Assembly (NCBI GenBank): GCA_003105015.1
Contig: PQAF01000005.1
Span: forward strand, 1-64,000
DNA from: Rhodocyclales bacterium
Lineage (GTDB): Bacteria; Pseudomonadota; Gammaproteobacteria; Burkholderiales; Rhodocyclaceae
DNA: 64,000 nucleotides
Direction of reading: 5' to 3'
The notes below the pieces were generated by a model. It was not told the DNA's origin. It made no database searches and saw only the letters and a program-made list of their open reading frames with translations. A program made the translations under genes and the position numbers. This document shows positions 45,681 to 54,759 of this stretch, piece after piece. Position 1 is the first letter of the stretch, and each line of letters starts with the position of its first letter.

Positions 45681-45717
45681 TGTCGAAAGATCGACAGCTT
45701 TCTGTGAAATTTTCACA
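45681..45717. promoter_or_regulatory. two adjacent palindromes TGTCGA-N4-TCGACA and TGTGAAA-T-TTTCACA
   Basis: perfect inverted repeats between kinase start and prepilin. Confidence 0.6.
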
Positions 45718-45728
45718 CTTATTGCGTC

Positions 45729-45745
45729 TGGCACGGGGTCTGGGT
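45729..45745 (+). promoter_or_regulatory. imperfect sigma54-type promoter TGGCACG-GGGTC-TGGGT
   Basis: perfect -24 TGGCACG; -12 GC replaced by GG at canonical spacing. Confidence 0.4.
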
Positions 45746-45801
45746 GGCTGGCCCGTTTATTGCATTATGGTTGGCGTAGCATATTCACTCAGGAGAATAC
45801 C

Positions 45802-46533
45802 GTGAGACAAAAACAGATGGGCTTCACCCTGGTCGAAATCGCCATCGTTCTGGTGATTATCGGCCTCTTGCTCGGCGGCGTGTTGAAGGGACAGGAACTG
45901 ATCAATAGCGCGAAGGTGAAGAACTTCGCCAACGACTTCCGCAATGTGCCCCTGTTCATCTACGGCTATCAAGATAAATTCAGAAAGCTTCCAGGCGACA
46001 TGTCGGCTGCCGACCTAGGTGCCTCGATGCCCGCCGTATGTGCCGCGAACGGAGCAAGTTGTCGGGCTGGCGGAACAGTCGGAACGGCTGGTAACGGTGT
46101 AATCGAAGGCAACTGGTATGACGTTGGCGGCAATACCGTCAGCGCAGGAGCGGCAACTGACAGTGAAGCCGCACGATTCTGGCAACACGTTCGGGCTGCT
46201 GGTTTTGCGTCAGGTCCCACCGACTGGGGCAATGCCAATTACCGCCCCCTCAATGCCGATGGTGGCACGATTGGCTTTGAGACCGGCATAGATACATCAG
46301 TCGCGCCGCCAGTCGCAGCACCCTTTATCCAAGGCATGACGGGTACGTACTACGTTTGCTCAGATGGCATTCTCGGCAAATTTGCCAAGCAATTGGATGC
46401 CACTCTCGATAACGATGAAACGTCTACCGGCAATGTCCGTGCAGTGCCCACAGGAAGCGCCCGTGGTGCGGCTGGAATCACAAAAGTGAACATTGTCGAC
46501 TCGGGAACCTACATTGTCTGTATGGCACTGTAA
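45802..46533 (+). CDS. prepilin (major-pilin-like)
   Basis: GTG start with AGGAGAA RBS; KQMGFTLVEIAIVLVIIGLLLGGVLKGQELI. Confidence 0.9.
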   Translation: MRQKQMGFTLVEIAIVLVIIGLLLGGVLKGQELINSAKVKNFANDFRNVPLFIYGYQDKFRKLPGDMSAADLGASMPAVCAANGASCRAGGTVGTAGNGVIEGNWYDVGGNTVSAGAATDSEAARFWQHVRAAGFASGPTDWGNANYRPLNADGGTIGFETGIDTSVAPPVAAPFIQGMTGTYYVCSDGILGKFAKQLDATLDNDETSTGNVRAVPTGSARGAAGITKVNIVDSGTYIVCMAL

Positions 46534-46548
46534 TTAGTGCCTCCCGAA

Positions 46549-46577
46549 AAAACCCGCCGCGAACCGGCGGGTTTTTT
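46549..46577 (+). terminator. rho-independent terminator AAAACCCGCCG..CCGGCGGGTTTTTT
   Basis: GC hairpin plus T-run after prepilin stop. Confidence 0.9.
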
Positions 46578-46596
46578 CATTTTCGTCCCTCCCAGG

Positions 46597-46625
46597 AAAG
46601 TCAGTCTCCGCAGGACGGCGGCAAA
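46597..46625. repeat. family A repeat copy
   Basis: AAAGTCAGTCTCCGCAGGACGGCGGCAAA. Confidence 0.8.
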
Positions 46626-46748
46626 TCCGAACCGCGGCGTCTAAACATCAAGCAGCTTCCGCATCGCCCGCACATCGCCATGCAGCGAGGTCAGCGCTTT
46701 GCTTGACCTGGAACCGGCAAGTCCCTATGCTTTCCGCAGGAGATTGTA

Positions 46749-47018
46749 TTGGCAGATTTTTTCAGCAAGCGCTTCGGCAAGAATGTGTGGATAACCCGCC
46801 ATGCCCGCGAAAGCATGCTGCGCCGAAATGTCGATGCCGACACGCTTGAACGGGTCATCGAGGAAGGCGAAATCAAGCGCCGGGACGAGGTAAGCCTGTG
46901 GGTTTTCATGAGCATGCAGGGTCGGGCTGACAACTTAATCTGCGCTGCCATGGTCGAACAGACGGCCATGATCGTGAAGACGGTCATGATTAACTGGGAA
47001 CTGGAGGATGAAACATGA
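46749..47018 (+). CDS. DUF4258 family (putative toxin)
   Basis: TTG start; WITRHARESMLRRNVDADTLERVIEEGEIKRRDE. Confidence 0.75.
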   Translation: MADFFSKRFGKNVWITRHARESMLRRNVDADTLERVIEEGEIKRRDEVSLWVFMSMQGRADNLICAAMVEQTAMIVKTVMINWELEDET

Positions 47019-47218
47019 GAATCGAATACGACGCCCAGGATGACATCCTCCACATCGAATTCTCGAAGGAACCCATCGTCAAGGATGTTTCCCATGGCTG
47101 GAACGTCAATGTCGGCTACGCGGCAAACGGAATCGCGGAAATCACGATTCTGGATGCCAAGGCAGCTGGCTACTTGCCGTTGGAAAACGCGAAGGATTTG
47201 CTGTCTCTCGCAGCGTAA
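47015..47218 (+). CDS. DUF2283 family (putative antitoxin)
   Basis: MRIEYDAQDDILHIEFSKEPIVKDVSHGWNVNVGYAANGIAEITILDA; ATGA overlap. Confidence 0.82.
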   Translation: MRIEYDAQDDILHIEFSKEPIVKDVSHGWNVNVGYAANGIAEITILDAKAAGYLPLENAKDLLSLAA

Positions 47219-47241
47219 ACCACCAGCCCACGGCGGCGCGG

Positions 47242-47270
47242 AAAACCGGGGACAACCCCGGTTTTCTTTT
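47242..47270 (+). terminator. rho-independent terminator AAAACCGGGG-ACAA-CCCCGGTTTTCTTTTT
   Basis: perfect stem plus T-run after the TA-like pair. Confidence 0.88.
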
Positions 47271-47282
47271 TCCGGCTCCCGC

Positions 47283-47310
47283 AAAAGTCAGTCCCCGCAG
47301 GACGGCGGCA
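47283..47310. repeat. family A repeat copy
   Basis: AAAAGTCAGTCCCCGCAGGACGGCGGCA. Confidence 0.8.
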
Positions 47311-47386
47311 TGATTCGTGACTGCGGGTTTCCTTCATCTGCGGCCTTTCGCCCCGATTGAAGGAAACTCAGCGGGTTCCGATCATT

Positions 47387-48397
47387 CTATCGAATCAGCC
47401 CGAGCGCGCGCTCGGCCACGTCTTTCGGAAACATTTTCAGGGCTGCCGCATCCATCGGGTACTGCGGCAGGTGTTCGCGCAGCAGGGCCAGCAGCGCCCT
47501 CGCCTGCGCGAGGTCGCGCTGTTTCTTCGACGGGTTGCGTTCGGGGCTCTCCGCGAGCCAGAGCTTGAACACCGCAAAAGCACGGGGATCGAGCGCCGGC
47601 ATGAGGGTCATCCGGCCATTCTCGGCGATGACGGGCTGGGCGATCCTGGGCGCGCTCAACAGCCACTTCATGTTCCAGATGTCCGTGGCGACCAGATCGT
47701 CCGTGTCCGCGCCGAGTTGCGCCGGAACGTCTTTCCATGGCGGGTCTGGCATCTGGCGTATCAGGTCGACCAGGAAACCTTTTTCATTGACCGCGCGAAA
47801 ATGCTCTCCGCCCATCCGCACGAAGCTGGGATCGATGGACTGCAGGATGCGCAAGAGGGACACCGGGTCCTGCGTCAGCAGCCTGAGCCGCGATCGGGTA
47901 TCCCACAGGAGATCGACATCGGTCGTGGCCGTGATGGCTTCCTCGAAGAAGACGCCGGCCATGATCTCGTAGGCATACAGGGCGTTGGTGCCGATGACGA
48001 CGATGTTGTTCGCGCCGAAACCCGACTGGCGCAGCTTCTCCAGCAGGGCAACGATGACGTTGGGGACGCGGCCGATCAGGGCGGCGCGGTTGAATCGCAC
48101 CTGCTCTGCCATGCGGGCGCGCAAATTCCGCACACGATCTTTCTCGCGGGCCTTGCCGGCCCGGAAATCCGCATGGATTCTCTCCGTCTCGGCTGACCGA
48201 AGCCCCATCGATCGCCCATAGCCGCGCCGATCGGAAAGTTTGAACAGGTATTCTTTCCCGCCCGATGCTTTCCAGACCATCGAGCCGGCATAGGCGGAAA
48301 GCCTGCGCTCGCCATCGATCAAGGCCTCGAATAGCTGAATGGCGTTGATCTGAATCCGGCGCTGGTTGTCCGAGAGCGGCTGATAGTTCATTTTCAT
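47387..48397 (-). CDS. nucleotidyltransferase-fold protein (GSU2403 / NTP_transf_8-like)
   Basis: NNIVVIGTNALYAYEIMAGVFFEEAITATTDVDLLWDTRSRL. Confidence 0.8.
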   Translation of the reverse strand: MKMNYQPLSDNQRRIQINAIQLFEALIDGERRLSAYAGSMVWKASGGKEYLFKLSDRRGYGRSMGLRSAETERIHADFRAGKAREKDRVRNLRARMAEQVRFNRAALIGRVPNVIVALLEKLRQSGFGANNIVVIGTNALYAYEIMAGVFFEEAITATTDVDLLWDTRSRLRLLTQDPVSLLRILQSIDPSFVRMGGEHFRAVNEKGFLVDLIRQMPDPPWKDVPAQLGADTDDLVATDIWNMKWLLSAPRIAQPVIAENGRMTLMPALDPRAFAVFKLWLAESPERNPSKKQRDLAQARALLALLREHLPQYPMDAAALKMFPKDVAERALGLIR

Positions 48398-48429
48398 TCA
48401 TTTGGATTTTTTTCGATAATGAATGAAAA
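48391..48429. promoter_or_regulatory. perfect inverted repeat TTTTCATTCATT-N15-AATGAATGAAAA at the start of the nucleotidyltransferase gene
   Basis: 12-bp perfect arms. Confidence 0.75.
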
Positions 48430-48530
48430 ACGATTAAATAACAATAGCTACACGATCGCCCAATTCGGCTGCCGCCCCCTCCTCCGCCGCCAGCCAGGGC
48501 CTTCCCGGTTGCCTTTCAGGAATAAGCGAG

Positions 48531-48559
48531 AAAGTCAGTCCCCGCAGGACGGCGGCAAA
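48531..48559. repeat. family A repeat copy
   Basis: AAAGTCAGTCCCCGCAGGACGGCGGCAAA. Confidence 0.8.
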
Positions 48560-48609
48560 TACAGGCCGCGGCACTAACCGCCCATGCCCAAGGCGCCTCG
48601 TCGGCTGCT

Positions 48610-49653
48610 TCAGTGACGCTTTTTCCCGGCTGACAGGCATTCATCCAGAACCTCCCTGAGCGCCTGGCCAACCCCGGGTCTTTTCGCCAGGCTGGCGTAC
48701 AGCGGCCTGATCGCCTTGGACATGGCGGCAGGTGCCTCCGCGAAGGCAAGTTTCAATGCCAGGGGGTCCGTTTCGGCAAGGAGGGCGGCCAGGACAAGTG
48801 CCTGCTGCTGATCCTTGGCAGCCTTTTCCCTGAAGCCGCGCCTTTGGGTGCTGGAATAGAACTTGTGCCAGACGAGACGAGCCGTCTGCGGCAGGCGGAC
48901 GGGAATGCAATGCCCGCCCGCCAGCATTGCCCCCGGCTCGGATGCTTCGAGCAGGTAGCCGTAATGCGGCACGGCCTGCGCGGCCCATGCCAGCTCGGGC
49001 ACGCGGGCAACGGCCCCCAGCCGCGCGCCGGGCGCAAGCACGTCGACGCGCAGGCCTTGCACACCGGGCAATTTCACGGACGTCGCGTTTTCGGATGCAC
49101 GCAGCCCCGGAACCGCCGCAAACGGCAACCCCGTCGCCTGCAGCGTCGCGAGAAACGGCAGCGGGGCTGCCAGCTTGAGCCGCTGCCGGCGCGCAAGGTC
49201 GATATCCAGGGTACGGGCGCTGACGGCGACCGCACCCAGCTCGTTGAGCCAGGCCATGTAGCCCAGCGTGCCGACCAGCACAAGACCTGCCTGGAATGCG
49301 CCCCGATTATGCAGTTCGAGCAATACGCGGGCCGTGGATTTGTCGGCCACCTGGAATCCGAGCTTGCGCAGCATGGACACCTGGGACGCCACCCATTCGC
49401 TGAAGCGCATCCGCTCACGCATGGATTGCAGGGCTTCGGCATCGCCTTCCTTGCAGACCAGCTCCTCGGATTGCTTGCCCGGGACCGAGTAAAAGACCCG
49501 GTACCAGTACGGGTAGCCGCTGCCTTTGCGCAAGGCGAGCGTGCCCGTCGTGCCGGGCAGAAGCGGTCCGGCTGCCAGAATCCGCTCCTTGAGTTCGGCA
49601 TACTGCGTCCGGAATGCGAGTTCGTGCTCGCGAAACAGCGCTGAGGTGGTCAT
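48610..49653 (-). CDS. second nucleotidyltransferase-fold protein (GSU2403-like), divergent paralog
   Basis: ARVLLELHNRGAFQAGLVLVGTLGYMAWLNELGAVAVSARTLDIDLARRQ. Confidence 0.72.
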   Translation of the reverse strand: MTTSALFREHELAFRTQYAELKERILAAGPLLPGTTGTLALRKGSGYPYWYRVFYSVPGKQSEELVCKEGDAEALQSMRERMRFSEWVASQVSMLRKLGFQVADKSTARVLLELHNRGAFQAGLVLVGTLGYMAWLNELGAVAVSARTLDIDLARRQRLKLAAPLPFLATLQATGLPFAAVPGLRASENATSVKLPGVQGLRVDVLAPGARLGAVARVPELAWAAQAVPHYGYLLEASEPGAMLAGGHCIPVRLPQTARLVWHKFYSSTQRRGFREKAAKDQQQALVLAALLAETDPLALKLAFAEAPAAMSKAIRPLYASLAKRPGVGQALREVLDECLSAGKKRH

Positions 49654-49658
49654 TGCGA

Positions 49659-49691
49659 ATTACCCAATATTTTTCAGTTTCATTGGGTAAT
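49659..49691. promoter_or_regulatory. perfect inverted repeat ATTACCCAAT-N13-ATTGGGTAAT
   Basis: 10-bp perfect arms just upstream of ORF 48610-49653. Confidence 0.75.
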
Positions 49692-49721
49692 ACTACCGGA
49701 AAACCATGGGGCGAATAAGCA

Positions 49722-51689
49722 TCACCCCTTCAGCAGCCGCCCCTCCCCTGCCGCCAGCCCGTCCGGCACGCCCAGCAGCACCACCACGTCGCCCGCCTCG
49801 AAGCGCGCCTCCGGCGAGGGGCTGACGGCACGGATGCCGCGCCGGCGGATCACCGACACCGAGACTTCGAAGCGGTCCAGGCCGAGGTCGGCGATGGTCT
49901 TGCCGATGCCCCAGGCGCCGGGATTCAGCACGACGGAATGCAGGCGCGGCTGGCGCGCCTCGTCGAGGTCGTCGGCGGCGTCTGTGGCGCCGTGGAAGAA
50001 GCCGCGCATCAGGTCGTAGCGCTGCTCGCGCACCTCGCGGAAGCGCCGGACGACGCGGTTGATCGGCACGCCGAGCAGGACCAGGGCGTGCGAGGCGAGC
50101 ATGATGCTCGATTCGAGCGTCTCCGGCACCACCTCTGCAGCGCCGGCCTGCGAGAGGCGGTCGAAGTCGCTCTCGTCGGCGGCGCGCACCACCACCGGCA
50201 GTTCGGGCCGCAGTTCGCGCACCAGAGAGAGCACGCGCAAGGCGGAACCGGGATCGGCATAGGAGACGATCACCACGCTGGCGCGCATCAGCCCGGCGGC
50301 CACCAGCGCCTCGCGCCGGCCGGCATCGCCGTACACCACGGTGTCGCCGGCCGCGGCGGCCTCGCGCACGCGCTCCGGATCGAGGTCGAGGGCGACATAG
50401 GAGATGCCCTCCTGCGCCATGAAGCGCGCCAGGTACTGGCCGCTGCGGCCATAGCCGCAGATGATGGCGTGCTTGTCGGTCGCCATGGAATGCGCGGCAA
50501 TCTGCGTCAGTTCCATGGCGCGCAGCATCCATTCCGAGGCGCAGAAGCGCATCACGATCCTTTCGCTTTGCATCACGATCAGCGGCGCCAGCAGCATCGA
50601 CAGCACCAGGGCGGCCGTCACCACCTGCAGGGTGGCGCCCGGCAGCAGCGGCAGGTCCTTGATGTGGGCAATCAGCACGAAACCGAACTCGCCGCCGGCG
50701 CACAGCCACAGGCCGGTGCGCATGGCCGTGCCCGGCAGGGCGCCGAAGGCCCGCGACAGGCCGGCGATGAGGACGAACTTGCCGGCCAGCAGCAACGCCA
50801 GCAGGCCGAGCACCCAGGGCAGCTGGCGGACGATGACGCCGACGTCGAGGAACATGCCGACGGTGATGAAGAACAGCCCGAGCAGGACGTCGCGGAAGGG
50901 CTTGATGTCCTCTTCCACCTGGTAGCGGTACTCCGTCTCGGAGATCAGCATGCCGGCGAGGAAGGCGCCCAGCGCCAGCGACAGGCCGGCCAGCTCGGTG
51001 AGCCAGGCCAGGCCGAGGGTGATGAGCAGGACGTTGAGCATGAACAGCTCGGCCGAGCGCCGCTTCGCCACGATGTGGAACCAGCCGCGCATCAGGCGCT
51101 GGCCGAAGAACAGGATCAGCGACAGCACCACCGCCGCCTTCAGCGCCGCAATCGCCAGCGTCCCGGCCATCGCCTCCGGCGCCTGCGACAGCGCCGGCAC
51201 GACGATCAGCAGCGGCACCACCGCCAGGTCCTGGAACAGCAGCACGCCGATGATCTCGCGGCCGTGCTTGGATTCGAGCTGCATGCGCTCGGCCAGCATC
51301 TTGACGACGAGCGCCGTGGACGACATCGCCAGGATGCCGCCCAGCGCGATGCCGGCCTGCCAGGACAACCCCGCCAGCAGGGCGACGGGCACGTTGATGG
51401 CCACCGTCACGGCGACTTGCGCCATGCCGAGGCCGAACACCGTGCGCTTCATGCTGTACAGGCGCGCCAGCGAGAACTCGAGGCCGATGGAGAACATCAG
51501 GAACACCACGCCGAATTCGGCCAGGTGCTGCGTCGCCTCGGAATCGGGGATCAGGTCCAGCGCATGCGGGCCGATGGCGGCGCCGACCAGCAGGTAGCCC
51601 AGCACCGGCGGCAGGTTGAGCGAGCGGAACACCACGACCACCAACACTGCGGAAGCGAGCAGGACGAGAACGAGTTGCAGGGTGGTCAT
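49722..51689 (-). CDS. Kef-type monovalent cation:proton antiporter (CPA2) with TrkA-N domain
   Basis: LGYLLVGAAIGPHALDLIPDSE; ICGYGRSGQYLARFM. Confidence 0.94.
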   Translation of the reverse strand: MTTLQLVLVLLASAVLVVVVFRSLNLPPVLGYLLVGAAIGPHALDLIPDSEATQHLAEFGVVFLMFSIGLEFSLARLYSMKRTVFGLGMAQVAVTVAINVPVALLAGLSWQAGIALGGILAMSSTALVVKMLAERMQLESKHGREIIGVLLFQDLAVVPLLIVVPALSQAPEAMAGTLAIAALKAAVVLSLILFFGQRLMRGWFHIVAKRRSAELFMLNVLLITLGLAWLTELAGLSLALGAFLAGMLISETEYRYQVEEDIKPFRDVLLGLFFITVGMFLDVGVIVRQLPWVLGLLALLLAGKFVLIAGLSRAFGALPGTAMRTGLWLCAGGEFGFVLIAHIKDLPLLPGATLQVVTAALVLSMLLAPLIVMQSERIVMRFCASEWMLRAMELTQIAAHSMATDKHAIICGYGRSGQYLARFMAQEGISYVALDLDPERVREAAAAGDTVVYGDAGRREALVAAGLMRASVVIVSYADPGSALRVLSLVRELRPELPVVVRAADESDFDRLSQAGAAEVVPETLESSIMLASHALVLLGVPINRVVRRFREVREQRYDLMRGFFHGATDAADDLDEARQPRLHSVVLNPGAWGIGKTIADLGLDRFEVSVSVIRRRGIRAVSPSPEARFEAGDVVVLLGVPDGLAAGEGRLLKG

Positions 51690-51769
51690 CGGGTCGGGGA
51701 GCAGCGAATCGTCAGGGGATGCCGGGGGTTGTTTGGTATACTTTTGCCTAGTCTAATCAAATCGCATTC

Positions 51770-52762
51770 ATGGACCAAATCCCGGCCACCGAGAAGATCG
51801 ATCCGAAGGCACTGGAGCTGGCGAAGAACGTGCTGCGCATCGAGGCGCAGGCCGTTGCCGGCCTGATCGATCGCCTGGACGGCGCCTTTCCCAGGGCCAT
51901 CGCGCTGATCCTCGCCTGCCACGGCCGCGTCATCGTCTCCGGCGTCGGCAAGTCCGGCCACATCGCCCGCAAGATCGCCGCGACGCTTGCCAGCACCGGC
52001 ACGCCGGCCTATTTCGTGCACGCCGCCGAGGCGGCCCACGGCGACCTCGGCATGATCACCCGCGACGATGTGCTGATCGCGCTGTCCAACTCCGGCGAGA
52101 GCGAGGAACTGCTCACCATCGTCCCGCTGGTGAAGCGCCAGGGCGGCAAGCTGATCGCCATCACCGGCAGCGCCGCCTCCTCGCTGGCCCGCGAGGCCGA
52201 CGCCCACCTCGATGCCGGCGTCGCCGAGGAGGCCTGCCCGCTCAACCTTGCCCCCACCGCCAGCACCACCGCCGCGCTGGCCATGGGCGACGCCCTCGCC
52301 GTGGCCCTGCTCGACGCGCGCGGCTTCGGCGCCGAGGATTTTGCCCGCTCCCACCCCGGCGGCGCGCTCGGACGCCGGCTGCTCACCCATGTGCGCGACA
52401 TCATGCGCAAGATCGACGCGGTGCCCCGCGTCGGCGAGAACGCCACCGTCGCCGAGGCGGTGCTGGCGATTTCCCGCGGCGGCATGGGCATGACGGCCGT
52501 CGTCACCGACAAGCTCGCCGTCGCCGGCATCTTCACCGACGGCGACCTGCGCCGCGCCCTGGACAAGGTTGCCGACATGAAGGGCACGCCGGTGACGCAG
52601 GTGATGACGCGCAACCCGAGGACCATCGGCCCCGAGCGCCTGGCGGCGGAGACGGCGCAGATGATGGAAGAGCACAAGATCAGCCAGATCCTGGTGGTCG
52701 AGGACGGCGTGCTGGTCGGCGCACTCAACACGCACGACCTGTTCCGCGCCAAGGTCATCTGA
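51770..52762 (+). CDS. kdsD: arabinose-5-phosphate isomerase (KpsF/GutQ) with CBS domains
   Basis: GVGKSGHIARKIAATLASTGTPAYFVHAAEAAHGDLGMI. Confidence 0.95.
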   Translation: MDQIPATEKIDPKALELAKNVLRIEAQAVAGLIDRLDGAFPRAIALILACHGRVIVSGVGKSGHIARKIAATLASTGTPAYFVHAAEAAHGDLGMITRDDVLIALSNSGESEELLTIVPLVKRQGGKLIAITGSAASSLAREADAHLDAGVAEEACPLNLAPTASTTAALAMGDALAVALLDARGFGAEDFARSHPGGALGRRLLTHVRDIMRKIDAVPRVGENATVAEAVLAISRGGMGMTAVVTDKLAVAGIFTDGDLRRALDKVADMKGTPVTQVMTRNPRTIGPERLAAETAQMMEEHKISQILVVEDGVLVGALNTHDLFRAKVI

Positions 52763-52772
52763 GCGGCACGAC

Positions 52773-53351
52773 ATGAAATTCAAGCCGCGCGGCCAAGGCC
52801 TCTTCCAGATTGCCCTGATGACCCTGCTGGTCGGGCTCACTCTCTGGCTGCAGCGCGCCGCCGAGCTGACGGACGGCTTCAGCGACACCCTGCTGCGCCA
52901 CGACCCCGACTACTACGCGGAGAACTTCACCGTGCGCCGCTTCGACAGCACCGGCGCCGTGCAGAACATGCTGGTGGCAAAAAAAATGGTACATTACCCC
53001 GACGACGACACCACGGTCGCGACCGAGCCGCAGATGTCGTTCCTCAAGGGACCCCGGCCGACGCGCATCACCGCCCTGCAGGGACTGATCGGGCCGGATG
53101 CCGGCGAGGTCACCCTCGTCGGCAATGTGCGCGGGGTGCGTGCGGCGACCGCCACGGATCCCGAAATCGTCTTCACCACCACCCACCTCACGGTGTTCCC
53201 CGACGACGAGGTGGCGCGCACGAATGCAGCCGTGACGTTCGCCCAGGGAGCCTCGGTCATACACGGGATAGGGATGGAAGCCGACGGCAAGAGCCAGATC
53301 TACAAACTGCACAACCAGGTCAACAGCACCATCGAGAACAAACGCCGCTGA
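52773..53351 (+). CDS. lptC: LPS export protein LptC
   Basis: N-term [20 protein letters not shown]; position. Confidence 0.9.
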   Translation: MKFKPRGQGLFQIALMTLLVGLTLWLQRAAELTDGFSDTLLRHDPDYYAENFTVRRFDSTGAVQNMLVAKKMVHYPDDDTTVATEPQMSFLKGPRPTRITALQGLIGPDAGEVTLVGNVRGVRAATATDPEIVFTTTHLTVFPDDEVARTNAAVTFAQGASVIHGIGMEADGKSQIYKLHNQVNSTIENKRR

Positions 53352-53356
53352 CGCCC

Positions 53357-53968
53357 ATGATGCCCGCCAAATCCGCTCCCCGAATCCTGCTCTGCGCGAC
53401 GCTGCTTGCCGTCGCCACGCTCAGCCACGCCGAGAAGGCGGACCGCGAAAAGCCGGTCAACCTCGAATCCGACCGCGCCACGGTCGACGAGATCAACAAG
53501 GTGCACATCTTCGAAGGCAACGTCACCCTGACCCAGGGCACGCTGGTCATCCGCAGCGACAAGCTGGTGGTGCAGCAGGACGCCGAGGGCTTCCAGAAAG
53601 GCATCGCCACCGCCAATCCCGGCAACCTGGCGCGCTTCCGCATGAAGCGCGAAGGCAAGGACGAGTACGTCGAGGGCGAGGGCGAGCGCATCGAGCACGA
53701 CGCCAAGACGGAGATCACCAAGTTCTTCAACCGCGCCTGGGTCAAGAGCGGCCAGGACGAGGTGCGCGGACAGTTCATCGTCTTCGACGGCATCAAGGAG
53801 AACTACTCGGTCACCAGCGGCCCGGCGGGCACCGTCGTGCCCGGGCGCGACAGCCGCGTGCGCGCCGTGATCCAGCCGAAGAACAAGGCGGCGCCCGAGG
53901 CGGCCGTGCCCGGCCAGCCGGTGCGCCTGCAGATCGCCCCCAGCATTTCGAATCCCAGACAGGAATAA
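53357..53968 (+). CDS. lptA: LPS transport periplasmic protein LptA
   Basis: [38 protein letters not shown]. Confidence 0.93.
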   Translation: MMPAKSAPRILLCATLLAVATLSHAEKADREKPVNLESDRATVDEINKVHIFEGNVTLTQGTLVIRSDKLVVQQDAEGFQKGIATANPGNLARFRMKREGKDEYVEGEGERIEHDAKTEITKFFNRAWVKSGQDEVRGQFIVFDGIKENYSVTSGPAGTVVPGRDSRVRAVIQPKNKAAPEAAVPGQPVRLQIAPSISNPRQE

Positions 53969-53982
53969 GGAGCAACTACCCG

Positions 53983-54759
53983 ATGTCTTACGAGAACATC
54001 ATCGTCGAGACCCGCGGCAAGGTCGGCCTCATCACGCTGAACCGCCCGAAGGCGCTCAACGCACTGAACGATGCGCTGGTCGACGAGCTCGGCGACGCGC
54101 TGGGCAAGTTCGAGGCCGACGAGGCCATCGGCGCCATGGTCATCACCGGCTCCGAGAAGGCCTTCGCCGCCGGCGCCGACATCGTCGCCATGAGCCGGAT
54201 GGACTACATGGACGTCTACAAGAGCGACTTCATCACCCGCAACTGGGAGCGCGTGAAGACCTGCCGCAAGCCGGTCATCGCCGCGGTGGCGGGCTTCGCC
54301 CTCGGCGGCGGCTGCGAGCTGGCCATGTCCTGCGACATCATCATCGCCGCCGACACGGCGAAGTTCGGCCAGCCTGAAATCAAGCTCGGCATCCTGCCCG
54401 GCGCCGGCGGCACGCAGCGCATGCCGCGCGCCGTGGGCAAGGCCAAGGCGATGGACCTCTGCCTCACCGCCCGCATGATGGATGCGGCCGAGGCCGAGCG
54501 CGCCGGGCTCGTCTCGCGCGTCGTGCCGGCCGACAAGCTGCTGGAGGAGGCGCTCGGCGCCGCCGAAACCATCGCCGGCTTCTCGCTGCCGGTGATCATG
54601 ATGGTCAAGGAGTGCGTCAATCGCGCCTACGAGGGCCCGCTCGCCGAAGGCATGCTGTTCGAGCGGCGCGCCTTCCACGCCGCCTTCGCCCTGGCCGACA
54701 AGAACGAAGGCATGTCCGCCTTCGTCGAGAAGCGCAAGCCGGACTTCAAGAACCGCTAG
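53983..54759 (+). CDS. enoyl-CoA hydratase
   Basis: [43 protein letters not shown]. Confidence 0.95.
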   Translation: MSYENIIVETRGKVGLITLNRPKALNALNDALVDELGDALGKFEADEAIGAMVITGSEKAFAAGADIVAMSRMDYMDVYKSDFITRNWERVKTCRKPVIAAVAGFALGGGCELAMSCDIIIAADTAKFGQPEIKLGILPGAGGTQRMPRAVGKAKAMDLCLTARMMDAAEAERAGLVSRVVPADKLLEEALGAAETIAGFSLPVIMMVKECVNRAYEGPLAEGMLFERRAFHAAFALADKNEGMSAFVEKRKPDFKNR

